Shown here one piece after another: positions 44,042 to 51,406 of a DNA stretch of 64,000 nt. The notes below the pieces were generated by a model. It was not told the DNA's origin and ran no database searches. It saw only the letters and a list, made by a program, of their open reading frames with translations. A program made the position numbers and the translations under genes. The DNA comes from Pontibacter litorisediminis (GTDB lineage Bacteria > Bacteroidota > Bacteroidia > Cytophagales > Hymenobacteraceae): positions 434,001 to 498,000 of the forward strand of contig NZ_JARDUA010000001.1 of NCBI RefSeq assembly GCF_029360645.1, written 5' to 3'. The stretch's first letter is position 1; each line of letters starts with the position of its first letter.

Positions 44042-45529
44042 CTATTCCGTGTCTGGCAGTAGAGGTCCCTCGTCCGTATCCGCTAGTTGCTCCATCGTGT
44101 TCCCGCCGCAGGTATTACGAATCAGCGCGTTATAAAAGCTAATGCTGTTCTCCAATACCTCCACCGCCATGCGTTCATCCACGTTATGGATGAGCAGCGC
44201 ACTCTCCCGGTTTACCACCTGCGGGGCAAATCGAAAGATATTATCGGTTAGGTTGGAATAGTGCTTGGCATCGGTGGCCCCGGGAAACAACGCCGGCACC
44301 ACCAATACATCCGGAAAGGTTTCCAGTATAGAGGCGCTCAATGCCCCGTAAACCCAGGTATCTGTGGCAGTAACCGGCGAAGGAGGTGTATAAACCCCAT
44401 AGCGTTCTATCTTAACCCGATTATCCTTTATGGCTTTGCGCACATGCCGCAGCACACTTTGCTCATCCTCCCCGTTCAGGATGCGGATGTTGAGGACCGC
44501 AGACGCCTCGCGTGGCAATACATTGTGCTTTTCTCCTGCCGACAGCATGGTGGGAACCAGTTTGGTACGGATCAGCACATCCGTAGCGCGGTCTTCGGAG
44601 AGCTTTCTCAGAATTTTGCCTTTAAACAAGCCGTAATGGCGCATCGCGAATTTATACTTGCCGCCCATTTTACCGGACAATATCTCCAGCATCTCTCGGG
44701 TGGCGGGTATCAGGCGCGGCTCAAATGGGTTCTCGTGCAGCCTTTTGATAGCTTGACTGAGGATATCGATAGGCGTGTCAGCTGGCGGGGCTGAAGAGTG
44801 GCCTCCCCCACCGCTCACGGTAAGCAGCAGGTTGAGATTGCCCTTGGCAGCGGTGCCCACCAAGGCAACCGGCTCCGTGAGCCCGGGCAGCACGTCTTCG
44901 GCTATGGCTAGCCCTTCATCGAAAACGGCCTCTAGCTGCACCCCCTGTTGCTCCAGGTGCTGGCTTATCATACTGGCTCCACCTTCGCCGCCTATTTCTT
45001 CATCGTGCCCAAAAGCCAAGTACAAGGTACGCTCCGGTTCATAGTCCTGCTCCAGGAGCTGCTCCACGGCCTCCAGCAGCGCCACCACCCGATACTTATC
45101 ATCCATGGTGCCTCGGCCCCAGATGTAGCCGTCCTTTACTTCTCCGGCAAAGGGCTGTTCCTGCCACGCCTCCTCCGACGCACTTTCTACAGGTACCACA
45201 TCCGTATGGGCACTAAAGAGCACCGGCTCTAAACGGGTGTCCTGCCCTTGCCAGGTATACAGCAGACTAAAATCGTTAATTACCTCCACCTGCAAGCGCT
45301 CGTGCGCCAGCGGGAAGGCCTTGGCCAGGTAGGCGTGTAACTTTTTAAATTCGCTAAACCTAAAATTGGCAGAATCTAAAGCGGATACTGTTTGGAAGCG
45401 TACAACAGCTGCTAATTTCTCGGCTGCAACCGACCGTGATGCTACAGCAGTACTGTCCGGGCAAAAGGATGCGAGAGAAGGTGTAGTGAGACTAAAAAGG
45501 GCGATCAACAGGATAACAGCGTACTTCAT
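44042..45529 (-). CDS. M20 family metallopeptidase (carboxypeptidase S-like)
   Basis: An exported zinc peptidase of about 495 residues. A hydrophobic signal (MKYAVILLIALFSLTTPSLA) is followed by the M20 catalytic domain. This shows SAHTDVVPV (metal His and catalytic Asp), WGRGTMDDKYRVVALLEA (bridging Asp), GHDEEIGGEGGA (catalytic Glu) and VFDEGLAIA. A dimerisation domain follows (GGGGHSSAPP region) and a final metal His near ATDAKHYSNL. The frame is open upstream to 45670, but ATG 45529 gives the signal peptide and normal length. The gene lies just upstream of the trp leader, on the same strand. Confidence 0.9.
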   Translation of the reverse strand: MKYAVILLIALFSLTTPSLASFCPDSTAVASRSVAAEKLAAVVRFQTVSALDSANFRFSEFKKLHAYLAKAFPLAHERLQVEVINDFSLLYTWQGQDTRLEPVLFSAHTDVVPVESASEEAWQEQPFAGEVKDGYIWGRGTMDDKYRVVALLEAVEQLLEQDYEPERTLYLAFGHDEEIGGEGGASMISQHLEQQGVQLEAVFDEGLAIAEDVLPGLTEPVALVGTAAKGNLNLLLTVSGGGGHSSAPPADTPIDILSQAIKRLHENPFEPRLIPATREMLEILSGKMGGKYKFAMRHYGLFKGKILRKLSEDRATDVLIRTKLVPTMLSAGEKHNVLPREASAVLNIRILNGEDEQSVLRHVRKAIKDNRVKIERYGVYTPPSPVTATDTWVYGALSASILETFPDVLVVPALFPGATDAKHYSNLTDNIFRFAPQVVNRESALLIHNVDERMAVEVLENSISFYNALIRNTCGGNTMEQLADTDEGPLLPDTE

Positions 45530-45806
45530 AAAAAGGAAGATGCCCAGAACCGCTGCGGCGAAGACATCTTTGAAAAATAAAACGAAAAAAACCTTAAACA
45601 CAGGTTCTACCCTTAAGTTATTGATATTGTTAGACATGAGCAAATGAAGCACCTTGAAATGCTTTACCACCAGGCTTTTTTCAGAGTTTTGCGGCTAAAC
45701 GGCCTCCTACCCATCTTGGTTCGCGTAAAGGAAAACCTGAATTTATTTGAATTACTCCTTTTGCGGTGCTTACCTTTGTGATCCTTCCGTAAGAGCTGAC
45801 TTCGTA

Positions 45807-46217
45807 ATGAGACAAACACGAACTGAACTTCTTTACAGAGAACAACACATTGCCATAGAATTCAACCCTATGGAAGAATGGATCTATGTAAACTGGCGAG
45901 GGTACCAGAACTACAACTCGGTGGTGAGTGGCTGTGAGAAGATGCTGGAGCTGATGAAGGAAAAAGCGTGTTACCGCATCCTGAATGATAACACATTTGT
46001 AGAGGGGCAATGGTCCACTGCCTCCAAGTGGGTGGCTTCCGATTGGTTCCCACGAATGCGCGAGAACGGATTGCAGGAATTTGCGTGGGTATACTCCCCG
46101 AGCATTCTGAGCCGGCTTTCGGTGGATAAAAGTATAAAGCTGGCAGATTTCCCGGATTATATAAAGGTTTTTGATGACATCTCGGCCGCCAAAGACTGGC
46201 TGAGGTCGCATGCTTAA
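45807..46217 (+). CDS. Hypothetical STAS-like small protein
   Basis: A 136-residue soluble protein: MRQTRTELLYREQHIAIEF, then NPMEEWIYVNWRGYQNYNSV, a helix ending in MKEKACYRILNDNTFVEGQW, and a C-terminal SIKLADFPDYIKVFDDISAA. The alternation resembles the STAS-like hypothetical proteins of Bacteroidota, which are sometimes linked to signalling; I cannot name a function. An opposite-strand frame over the same bases lacks family features and is rejected. Followed by a strong terminator. Confidence 0.7.
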   Translation: MRQTRTELLYREQHIAIEFNPMEEWIYVNWRGYQNYNSVVSGCEKMLELMKEKACYRILNDNTFVEGQWSTASKWVASDWFPRMRENGLQEFAWVYSPSILSRLSVDKSIKLADFPDYIKVFDDISAAKDWLRSHA

Positions 46218-46220
46218 AGT

Positions 46221-46268
46221 ATAAACCAAAAGAGGCGCTACAGTTCAGTAGCGCCTCTTTTGGTTTAT
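46221..46268. terminator. Bidirectional terminator between the STAS-like gene and hisB
   Basis: Arms ATAAACCAAAAGAGGCGCTA (46221-46240) and TAGCGCCTCTTTTGGTTTAT (46249-46268) pair perfectly over 20 bp around an 8-nt loop. T tracts on both strands make it work for both convergent genes. Confidence 0.92.
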
Positions 46269-46275
46269 GTGCCTT

Positions 46276-47379
46276 CTAAAGGATCCCTTTGGTGCTTGGA
46301 ATGGAAGAATCGTGCGGGTTTCGCTCCACCGCCATGCGAATGGCACGGGCGAAGCCCTTGAAGATGGCTTCGATCTTGTGGTGCTCGTTGTCACCCTCCA
46401 CTTTGATGTTCAGGTTCGCCTTTGCGGTGTCTGAAAAGGATTTAAAAAAGTGGAAGAACATTTCGGTCGGCATATCCCCTACTTTCTCACGCTTAAAGTC
46501 AGCCCTCCACACGGCCCAGGGACGGCCACTGAAGTCGATAGCCACCTGCGCCAGCGTCTCATCCATCGGAAGTATAAAGAAGCCGTAACGGCTGATGCCG
46601 CGCTTGTCGCCCAGCGCCTGCAGGAAAGCCTCGCCAAGGGCTAGACCAGTATCTTCGATGGTATGGTGCTCGTCGATGTGCAGGTCTCCTTTTACGTTGA
46701 TGTTCAGGTCAATCTTTGCGTGTTTGGCTACCTGCTCCAGCATGTGGTCGAAAAAGCCGATGCCGGTGCTGATATTCATCTTGCCAGAGCCGTCCAGGTT
46801 CAGGTCCACCTGTATATCTGTCTCGGAGGTGCTGCGGCGTATGCTCGCGGTGCGGCCGGCACCCTGCTGCTTCAGGAAAGTATAAATATCATCCCAGTCG
46901 GTGGTGCGCAAGGCGGCCCCGTCGGCAGAGGACTCGCCGATGAAAATAGCCTTTGCCCCCAGGTTTTGGGCCAGCTTCACGTCCGTTAGCCTGTCGCCGA
47001 TCACATAGCTGTTTGCCAGGTCGTACTCGCCCGCCAGGTAGCGCTGCATCATGCCTACGCCCGGCTTGCGCGTCTCCAGTCCCTCGTGCTCAAAGCTGCG
47101 GTCAATAAGGATCTCGTCAAATTTTATCCCCTCTGTTTCCAATATCTCCAGCATCTTGTTCTGGTAAGGCCAGAAGGTATGCTCCGGGTAAGAGTCGGTG
47201 CCCAGGCCATCCTGGTTGGTTACCATCACGAACTCGTAATCCATTTCTCGGTAGATGCGGGCCAGGTTGGTAATGGATTTCGGTATGAAGGCGAACTTCT
47301 CGAAGGAGTCTACTTGGTAGTCGGTTTTGGGCTCCACCAGGATGGTGCCGTCGCGATCTATAAAAAGTGCTTTTTTCAT
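46276..47379 (-). CDS. hisB: Bifunctional histidinol-phosphatase / imidazoleglycerol-phosphate dehydratase
   Basis: Catalyses steps 6 and 8 of histidine synthesis. The N-terminal HAD phosphatase (about residues 1-165) has the DxDGT motif in [17 protein letters not shown], then MVTNQDGLG and [15 protein letters not shown]. The C-terminal dehydratase has [47 protein letters not shown] and [19 protein letters not shown] (Mn-binding His clusters). ATG 47379 is chosen over the open frame from 47418. It is the last gene of hisG-D-C-B, after a 100-nt repeat gap. Confidence 0.96.
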   Translation of the reverse strand: MKKALFIDRDGTILVEPKTDYQVDSFEKFAFIPKSITNLARIYREMDYEFVMVTNQDGLGTDSYPEHTFWPYQNKMLEILETEGIKFDEILIDRSFEHEGLETRKPGVGMMQRYLAGEYDLANSYVIGDRLTDVKLAQNLGAKAIFIGESSADGAALRTTDWDDIYTFLKQQGAGRTASIRRSTSETDIQVDLNLDGSGKMNISTGIGFFDHMLEQVAKHAKIDLNINVKGDLHIDEHHTIEDTGLALGEAFLQALGDKRGISRYGFFILPMDETLAQVAIDFSGRPWAVWRADFKREKVGDMPTEMFFHFFKSFSDTAKANLNIKVEGDNEHHKIEAIFKGFARAIRMAVERNPHDSSIPSTKGIL

Positions 47380-47479
47380 TTTTTGAATCCGTATCATGTA
47401 GCACATATCAGGTATCACGACTTTAAGAGATTAACTTGCTATAAGTCTTGCTACGTGATACGAGATACGTGCTACGCTT
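47380..47479. repeat. Inverted GTATCACG repeat between hisC and hisB
   Basis: GTAGCACATATCAGGTATCA.. (47398-47419) and its approximate reverse complement (47454-47475) form 22-nt arms with three mismatches around a 34-nt loop. The same GTATCACG-like words recur at 41747-41773. Confidence 0.7.
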
Positions 47480-48526
47480 TTATTTAAATTCTGTCATGGC
47501 TTGTAGCAGCTGCTGGTTCTCCTCCAGCGTACCCACAGAGATACGCAGGCAGCCTTCGCACCCTGGCAAAGAGGAGCGGTTCCGAACAACTATACCTCTA
47601 TCTAAAAGAAAGTTATACAAACCGTTTGGATCTTTTACTTTAACAAGTATAAAGTTGGCATCAGAAGGGTAAACATACTCCACGGCGGACAAATCAGGCA
47701 AAGCCTCCATGAGCAGCTCGCGCTCCTGCACGATCTCCTCCACCATATCCTTTAGCGCCTCGCCACGCTCCAGCGCCTGCAGGGCCAGTTCCTGCGTGGC
47801 TTCGTTGATGTTGTACGGCGGCTTGATTTTATCCAAAACAGAGATGATCTCCTGTGAGGCAAAGGCAAGGCCCAAACGCAGACCGGCCATTCCCCAGGCT
47901 TTGGAAAAGGTCTGCAGCACCACCAGGTTCGGGAACTCCTGCAGGCGGGCGGTCCAGCTGCGGGCGTCGGCGAAGTCGATGTAGGCCTCGTCCACCACCA
48001 CCAATCCGTTAAAGGCACGCAGCAGCTCGCTTATACTTTCCTGCGCGATCAGGTTGCCGGTAGGGTTATTGGGCGAGCAGACGAAGATGACCTTTGTGGT
48101 TGGTTTAATGTTGATGAGTACCTCCTCCACCGGAATCTGGTAATCCTCTGTCAGCTGCACGGCCTGGAGCTCTACCTCGTTCAGGTTAGCCGATACCTCA
48201 TACATGCCATAGGTAGGCGGCAGGTGCAGCATGCTGTCCTGCCCCGGACGGCACACCATACGGAACAGCAGGTCTATGGCCTCGTCTGAGCCATTACCCA
48301 GGAAGATCTGCTCCGGCTGCACGCCCTTGATCTCTGCAATGCGGGCCTTCAGCTTCTTTTGGTGCGGATCGGGGTAGCGGTTATAGTTCTCTCCTGCCAG
48401 GCTGCCGAGGTTATTCTCGTTGGCATCCAGAAACACATTGGCATTGCCTTTGAATTCATCACGGGCCGATGAGTAGGCTTTCATCTTCAGCACGTTCGGG
48501 CGAATGATATCGTTCAGGTTAAACAC
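47480..48526 (-). CDS. hisC: Histidinol-phosphate aminotransferase
   Basis: PLP class I/II aminotransferase, step 7 of histidine synthesis. The 348-residue protein has LDANENNLGS, YPDPHQKKLKARIAE, FLGNGSDEAIDLLFR, VFVCSPNNPTGNLI, VVDEAYIDFAD, and the PLP Lys region LQTFSKAWGMAGLRLG. A C-terminal VRNRSSLPGCEGCLRISVG is present. The start is GTG at 48526, overlapping hisD by 8 nt. Confidence 0.96.
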   Translation of the reverse strand: MFNLNDIIRPNVLKMKAYSSARDEFKGNANVFLDANENNLGSLAGENYNRYPDPHQKKLKARIAEIKGVQPEQIFLGNGSDEAIDLLFRMVCRPGQDSMLHLPPTYGMYEVSANLNEVELQAVQLTEDYQIPVEEVLINIKPTTKVIFVCSPNNPTGNLIAQESISELLRAFNGLVVVDEAYIDFADARSWTARLQEFPNLVVLQTFSKAWGMAGLRLGLAFASQEIISVLDKIKPPYNINEATQELALQALERGEALKDMVEEIVQERELLMEALPDLSAVEYVYPSDANFILVKVKDPNGLYNFLLDRGIVVRNRSSLPGCEGCLRISVGTLEENQQLLQAMTEFK

Positions 48527-49808
48527 GGGCTAGTTCTTTAAGTCGGATGGTAACGGCATTCTTGTGCGCCTCCAGCCCCTCGGCTTCAGCCATGGTTTCA
48601 ATGGTTTTGCCAATGTGCTGCAGCCCCTCGCGGGTAATGTACTGGAAGGTGATCTTTTTCACGAAGCTGTCCAGCGACACGCCGCTGTAAGCGCGGGCGT
48701 AGCCATTGGTAGGCAAGGTGTGGTTGGTGCCAGAGGCATAATCGCCGGCAGACTCCGGGCTGTAGTGGCCCAGGAAAACGGATCCAGCATTGGTGATGCC
48801 GTCCATTACCTCCTCAAAATCAGAGACAGAAAGTATCAGGTGCTCGGGGGCATAAAGGTTAGAGAAGTCAAGCATCTCCTCTCGGCTGCTAAGTATGATT
48901 CCGAGGCTATTGTCTAAGGCTTTGGCGGCAAACTCCTTGCGCGGCAGCACGTTCAGCTGCGCCTCCAGTTCCTGCTCCACCTGCTGCAGCACCTCTTCCG
49001 AGGTAGTGAGCAGCACCACCTGCGAATCAGCGCCGTGCTCGGCCTGCGAGAGCAGGTCGGCCGCCACAAAGGCAGGGTTCGCGCTATCGTCGGCCATCAC
49101 CAGCACCTCCGACGGGCCGGCTGGCAAGTCAATGGCTACGCCTGTTTTGCTCACCAGCTGCTTGGCTACCGTAACGTACTGGTTGCCGGGGCCAAAGATC
49201 TTGTACACGGCCGGAACGCTTTCCGTGCCAAAGGCCATGGCTGCGATGGCTTGTGCCCCTCCGGCTTTTACAATGCGTGTAATGCCCAAGAGGGAGGCCG
49301 TGTAAAGTATGGCCGGGTGAATGCTGCCGTCTTTGGCAGGCGGCGTACAAAGCACTACATCCTTGCAGCCGGCAATGCGCGCCGGCACTCCCAGCATCAG
49401 CAGGGTGGAAAACAGTGGCGCAGTGCCTCCAGGTATGTATAGCCCCACCTTGTCAATGGCTACGCTCTTGCGCCAGCAGTTCACACCGTTCATGGTTTCT
49501 ACCTGCTTCACCGGCTCGGCCTGCTGTGTATGAAACAACTGTATGTTGCTATAGGCTTGCAAAATAGCCTCCTTAAGTTCCTGCGGCACTTTACCATCCG
49601 CTACCGCTATTTCCTCTTCAGTAGCCAAAAGCTGCTGCAACTGCACCCCGTCATACTTCTGCGCCAGCTGCAGCAAAGCCTGATCTCCCTGCTCCTGCAC
49701 CAGCCTGAAAGTCTCCAGAATTCCGGGCTCCAGTTCCTCCAGGTTCTTGGTCGGGCGCTTTATCAGTTCTGCCCAGGTATCCGGGGCAGGTTTGATTATC
49801 TTTCTCAT
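48519..49808 (-). CDS. hisD: Histidinol dehydrogenase
   Basis: Zinc enzyme oxidising histidinol to histidine, the last two steps. The 429-residue protein has YIPGGTAPLFSTLLMLGVPA, CTPPAKDGSIHPAILYTA, KAGGAQAIAAMAFGTESVPA, KIFGPGNQYVTVAKQLV, DLPAGPSEVLVMADDSANP, DLLSQAEHGADSQVVL and NTTLPTNG-like TNHTLPTNGYARAYSGVS. Complete. Starts 4 nt after the hisG stop. Confidence 0.97.
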   Translation of the reverse strand: MRKIIKPAPDTWAELIKRPTKNLEELEPGILETFRLVQEQGDQALLQLAQKYDGVQLQQLLATEEEIAVADGKVPQELKEAILQAYSNIQLFHTQQAEPVKQVETMNGVNCWRKSVAIDKVGLYIPGGTAPLFSTLLMLGVPARIAGCKDVVLCTPPAKDGSIHPAILYTASLLGITRIVKAGGAQAIAAMAFGTESVPAVYKIFGPGNQYVTVAKQLVSKTGVAIDLPAGPSEVLVMADDSANPAFVAADLLSQAEHGADSQVVLLTTSEEVLQQVEQELEAQLNVLPRKEFAAKALDNSLGIILSSREEMLDFSNLYAPEHLILSVSDFEEVMDGITNAGSVFLGHYSPESAGDYASGTNHTLPTNGYARAYSGVSLDSFVKKITFQYITREGLQHIGKTIETMAEAEGLEAHKNAVTIRLKELARV

Positions 49809-49812
49809 ATGC

Positions 49813-50664
49813 TTATATGATCATCTTCTCGATAGGAACCACCAATATCCCTTGCGCGCCCGCGGCTTTGATCTTTTCGATGATCTCCCAGAAATCATCC
49901 TCGTTCACCACGGAGTGCAGCGAGCTCCAGCCTTCCTCGGCCAGCGGCAGCACCGTGGGCGCTTTTATACTTGGCAACAACCTGCTGATCTCTTCGATCT
50001 TGTCGTCCGGCGAGTTCAGCAGAATATACTTGGCCTTGCGGGCGCGCTGCACAGCATGAATGCGAAAAAGGAGCTTCTCCAGAATCTCCTGCTTCTCGTC
50101 CGTCAGTTCCGGACTCGCGATCAGCACGGCTTCTGACTTAAACACGCGCTCCACCTCCTTTAGGCCGTTGCTGATAAGCGTGCTGCCAGAGCTCACGATA
50201 TCGCAGATGGCTTCTGCCAGGCCTATACTTGGGGCGATCTCCACCGAACCGCTGATGGTGTGGATATGCGCCTGCACCCCTTGCTCATCCAGGAATGCCT
50301 GTAGCAGGTTTGGATAGGAAGTGGCAATGTTCTTTCCTGCCAGGTCCTGGATCGAGTTATACTCCGCGCTTTTCGGGACGGCCAGGGAGAGACGGCACTT
50401 GGAGAAACCGAGCTTCTCTACAGTCAGTTGTGCTTTCCCCTCTTCCACCAGCACATTCTGCCCTACTATGCCAATGTCTGCCACGCCATCGGCTACATAG
50501 CCCGGTATGTCATCGTCGCGCAGGAAAAGGATCTCCAGCGGGAAATTGGTGCATTCTGTTTTTAGTTTGAGAGAGCTGTTGATAAAAGAAATGCCGCACT
50601 CGCGGATCAGGTTCAGTGAATCGTCGCTGAGCCTACCAGATTTCTGGATTGCTATTCTTAGCAT
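49813..50664 (-). CDS. hisG: ATP phosphoribosyltransferase (long form)
   Basis: First committed step of histidine synthesis. The 283-residue protein starts MLRIAIQKSGRLSDDSLNLI. It has EILFLRDDDIPGYVADGVADIGIVG, IATSYPNLLQAFL and the PRPP motif region SVEIAPSIGLAEAICDIVSSGSTLI. A C-terminal ~80-residue regulatory HisG_C domain is present, so this is the long, His-feedback-inhibited form. The frame is open to 50754, but MLRIAIQK is the conserved N-terminus. A His-rich leader ORF precedes it at 50775-50873. Confidence 0.97.
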   Translation of the reverse strand: MLRIAIQKSGRLSDDSLNLIRECGISFINSSLKLKTECTNFPLEILFLRDDDIPGYVADGVADIGIVGQNVLVEEGKAQLTVEKLGFSKCRLSLAVPKSAEYNSIQDLAGKNIATSYPNLLQAFLDEQGVQAHIHTISGSVEIAPSIGLAEAICDIVSSGSTLISNGLKEVERVFKSEAVLIASPELTDEKQEILEKLLFRIHAVQRARKAKYILLNSPDDKIEEISRLLPSIKAPTVLPLAEEGWSSLHSVVNEDDFWEIIEKIKAAGAQGILVVPIEKMII

Positions 50665-50702
50665 TTTATAGTGTACGTGTAGTATGAACAATAATGAGGC
50701 TG

Positions 50703-50785
50703 TATACCCTGCCACTGGCAAAGTATAGTACGGGTCAACGCCCGTCGGGGGCAATATAGTAGTATGGATTCCTCTTACGAGGAAT
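50703..50785 (-). promoter_or_regulatory. Candidate attenuation structures upstream of hisG
   Basis: On the minus strand: ATTCCTC-GTAA-GAGGAAT (50785-50768), whose loop holds the leader stop codon. Next come two mutually exclusive short hairpins using the same GGG (GCCC/GGGC and ACGGG/CCCGT, about 50752-50731). Then TATACTTTGCC-AGT-GGCAGGGTATA (50727-50703), 11 bp with two G-U pairs. None is followed by a U tract, so control may be Rho-linked or translational. Confidence 0.45.
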
Positions 50786-50873
50786 GGTGGATGTGATGGA
50801 AATGTACATGCGCAGCCGGGGCAACAGGCGTTGTCCAGCTATAAGAGGTGCTATGTGTATAAACGTTGCTCAT
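50775..50873 (-). CDS. Histidine-rich leader peptide of the hisG operon
   Basis: A 32-codon ORF reading MSNVYTHSTSYSWTTPVA, then PAAHVHFHHIHHSS and stop. Six of its last eleven codons are His (positions 22, 24, 26, 27, 29, 30), ending just before the stop. It lies upstream of hisG-D-C-B on the same strand, directly after a TTACTTTG -7-like element (50891-50884). Placement and composition match a his-operon leader peptide. The stop codon sits in the loop of a 7-bp hairpin, so a ribosome paused on the His codons would keep that hairpin open. Unlike the hisH leader, no poly-U terminator follows. Confidence 0.75.
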   Translation of the reverse strand: MSNVYTHSTSYSWTTPVAPAAHVHFHHIHHSS

Positions 50874-51349
50874 GTACTTGGCACAAAGTAAATACCTTTT
50901 GTGCTGAAAAAAAAATGAAACAGAAGCTAAAACTTCAGTTTGGTGATACGTCCTGATCAGACCGGGTAAGAGCAGTTATAGTAAGCAAGGCTTATTCAGC
51001 AATGAGCCTTATTAGTTTTTGCAAAATAAATCTACAAACAATCATATTTAGTAAGCTACTTTTATCTGGCTAAAATTTAAGGTAACACCACATCATTCTG
51101 CAGTGTCTGGCTTACTATACCCCCGTTTAAATAAAATGTTGCCTCTTTTTAGTGAACAGAAAACATCTACATTTTCTATATAGAAGAAGCTTGCTTCATA
51201 GTGCTAACCTTAGAAGCATCATATTCAGCCACATATATTGCCTGCTAAAGTTTTACTTCATATGCTGAATTATTTAAAAAAATCTGGAGCCACAGCTATC
51301 GCGAAACAAGAAACGAAGCCTCCTTGTGCTGCTTATACTTGCTGATAAC
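50874..51349. other. AT-rich intergenic region upstream of the hisG leader
   Basis: About 475 nt without a credible gene. It holds a candidate -7 element TTACTTTG for the hisG operon (minus, 50884-50891). A small AAGGCT/AGCCTT hairpin followed by TTTTT lies on the plus strand (50987-51021). Nothing else is recognised. Confidence 0.5.
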
Positions 51350-51383
51350 ACAAAAGCCGGCAGGGTTACCCGCCGGCTTTTGT
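51350..51383 (-). terminator. Terminator of the MBG-repeat protein gene
   Basis: ACAAAAGCCGGC (51350-51361) pairs with GCCGGCTTTTGT (51372-51383), and the stem extends inward through GGG/CCC. It lies 24 nt past the stop of the minus-strand gene. Confidence 0.88.
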
Positions 51384-51406
51384 GAATACTGATGTTAAAA
51401 CAGAAG

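Noticed and set aside
45681..46229. Minus-strand frame opposite the STAS-like gene
   Set aside because: Its sequence has no domain character, and the plus-strand gene has a normal start, protein-like composition and a terminator.
50987..51021. Hairpin plus T run considered as terminator for the hisG operon
   Set aside because: It lies upstream of the hisG leader and is oriented on the plus strand, so it cannot act in hisG attenuation.
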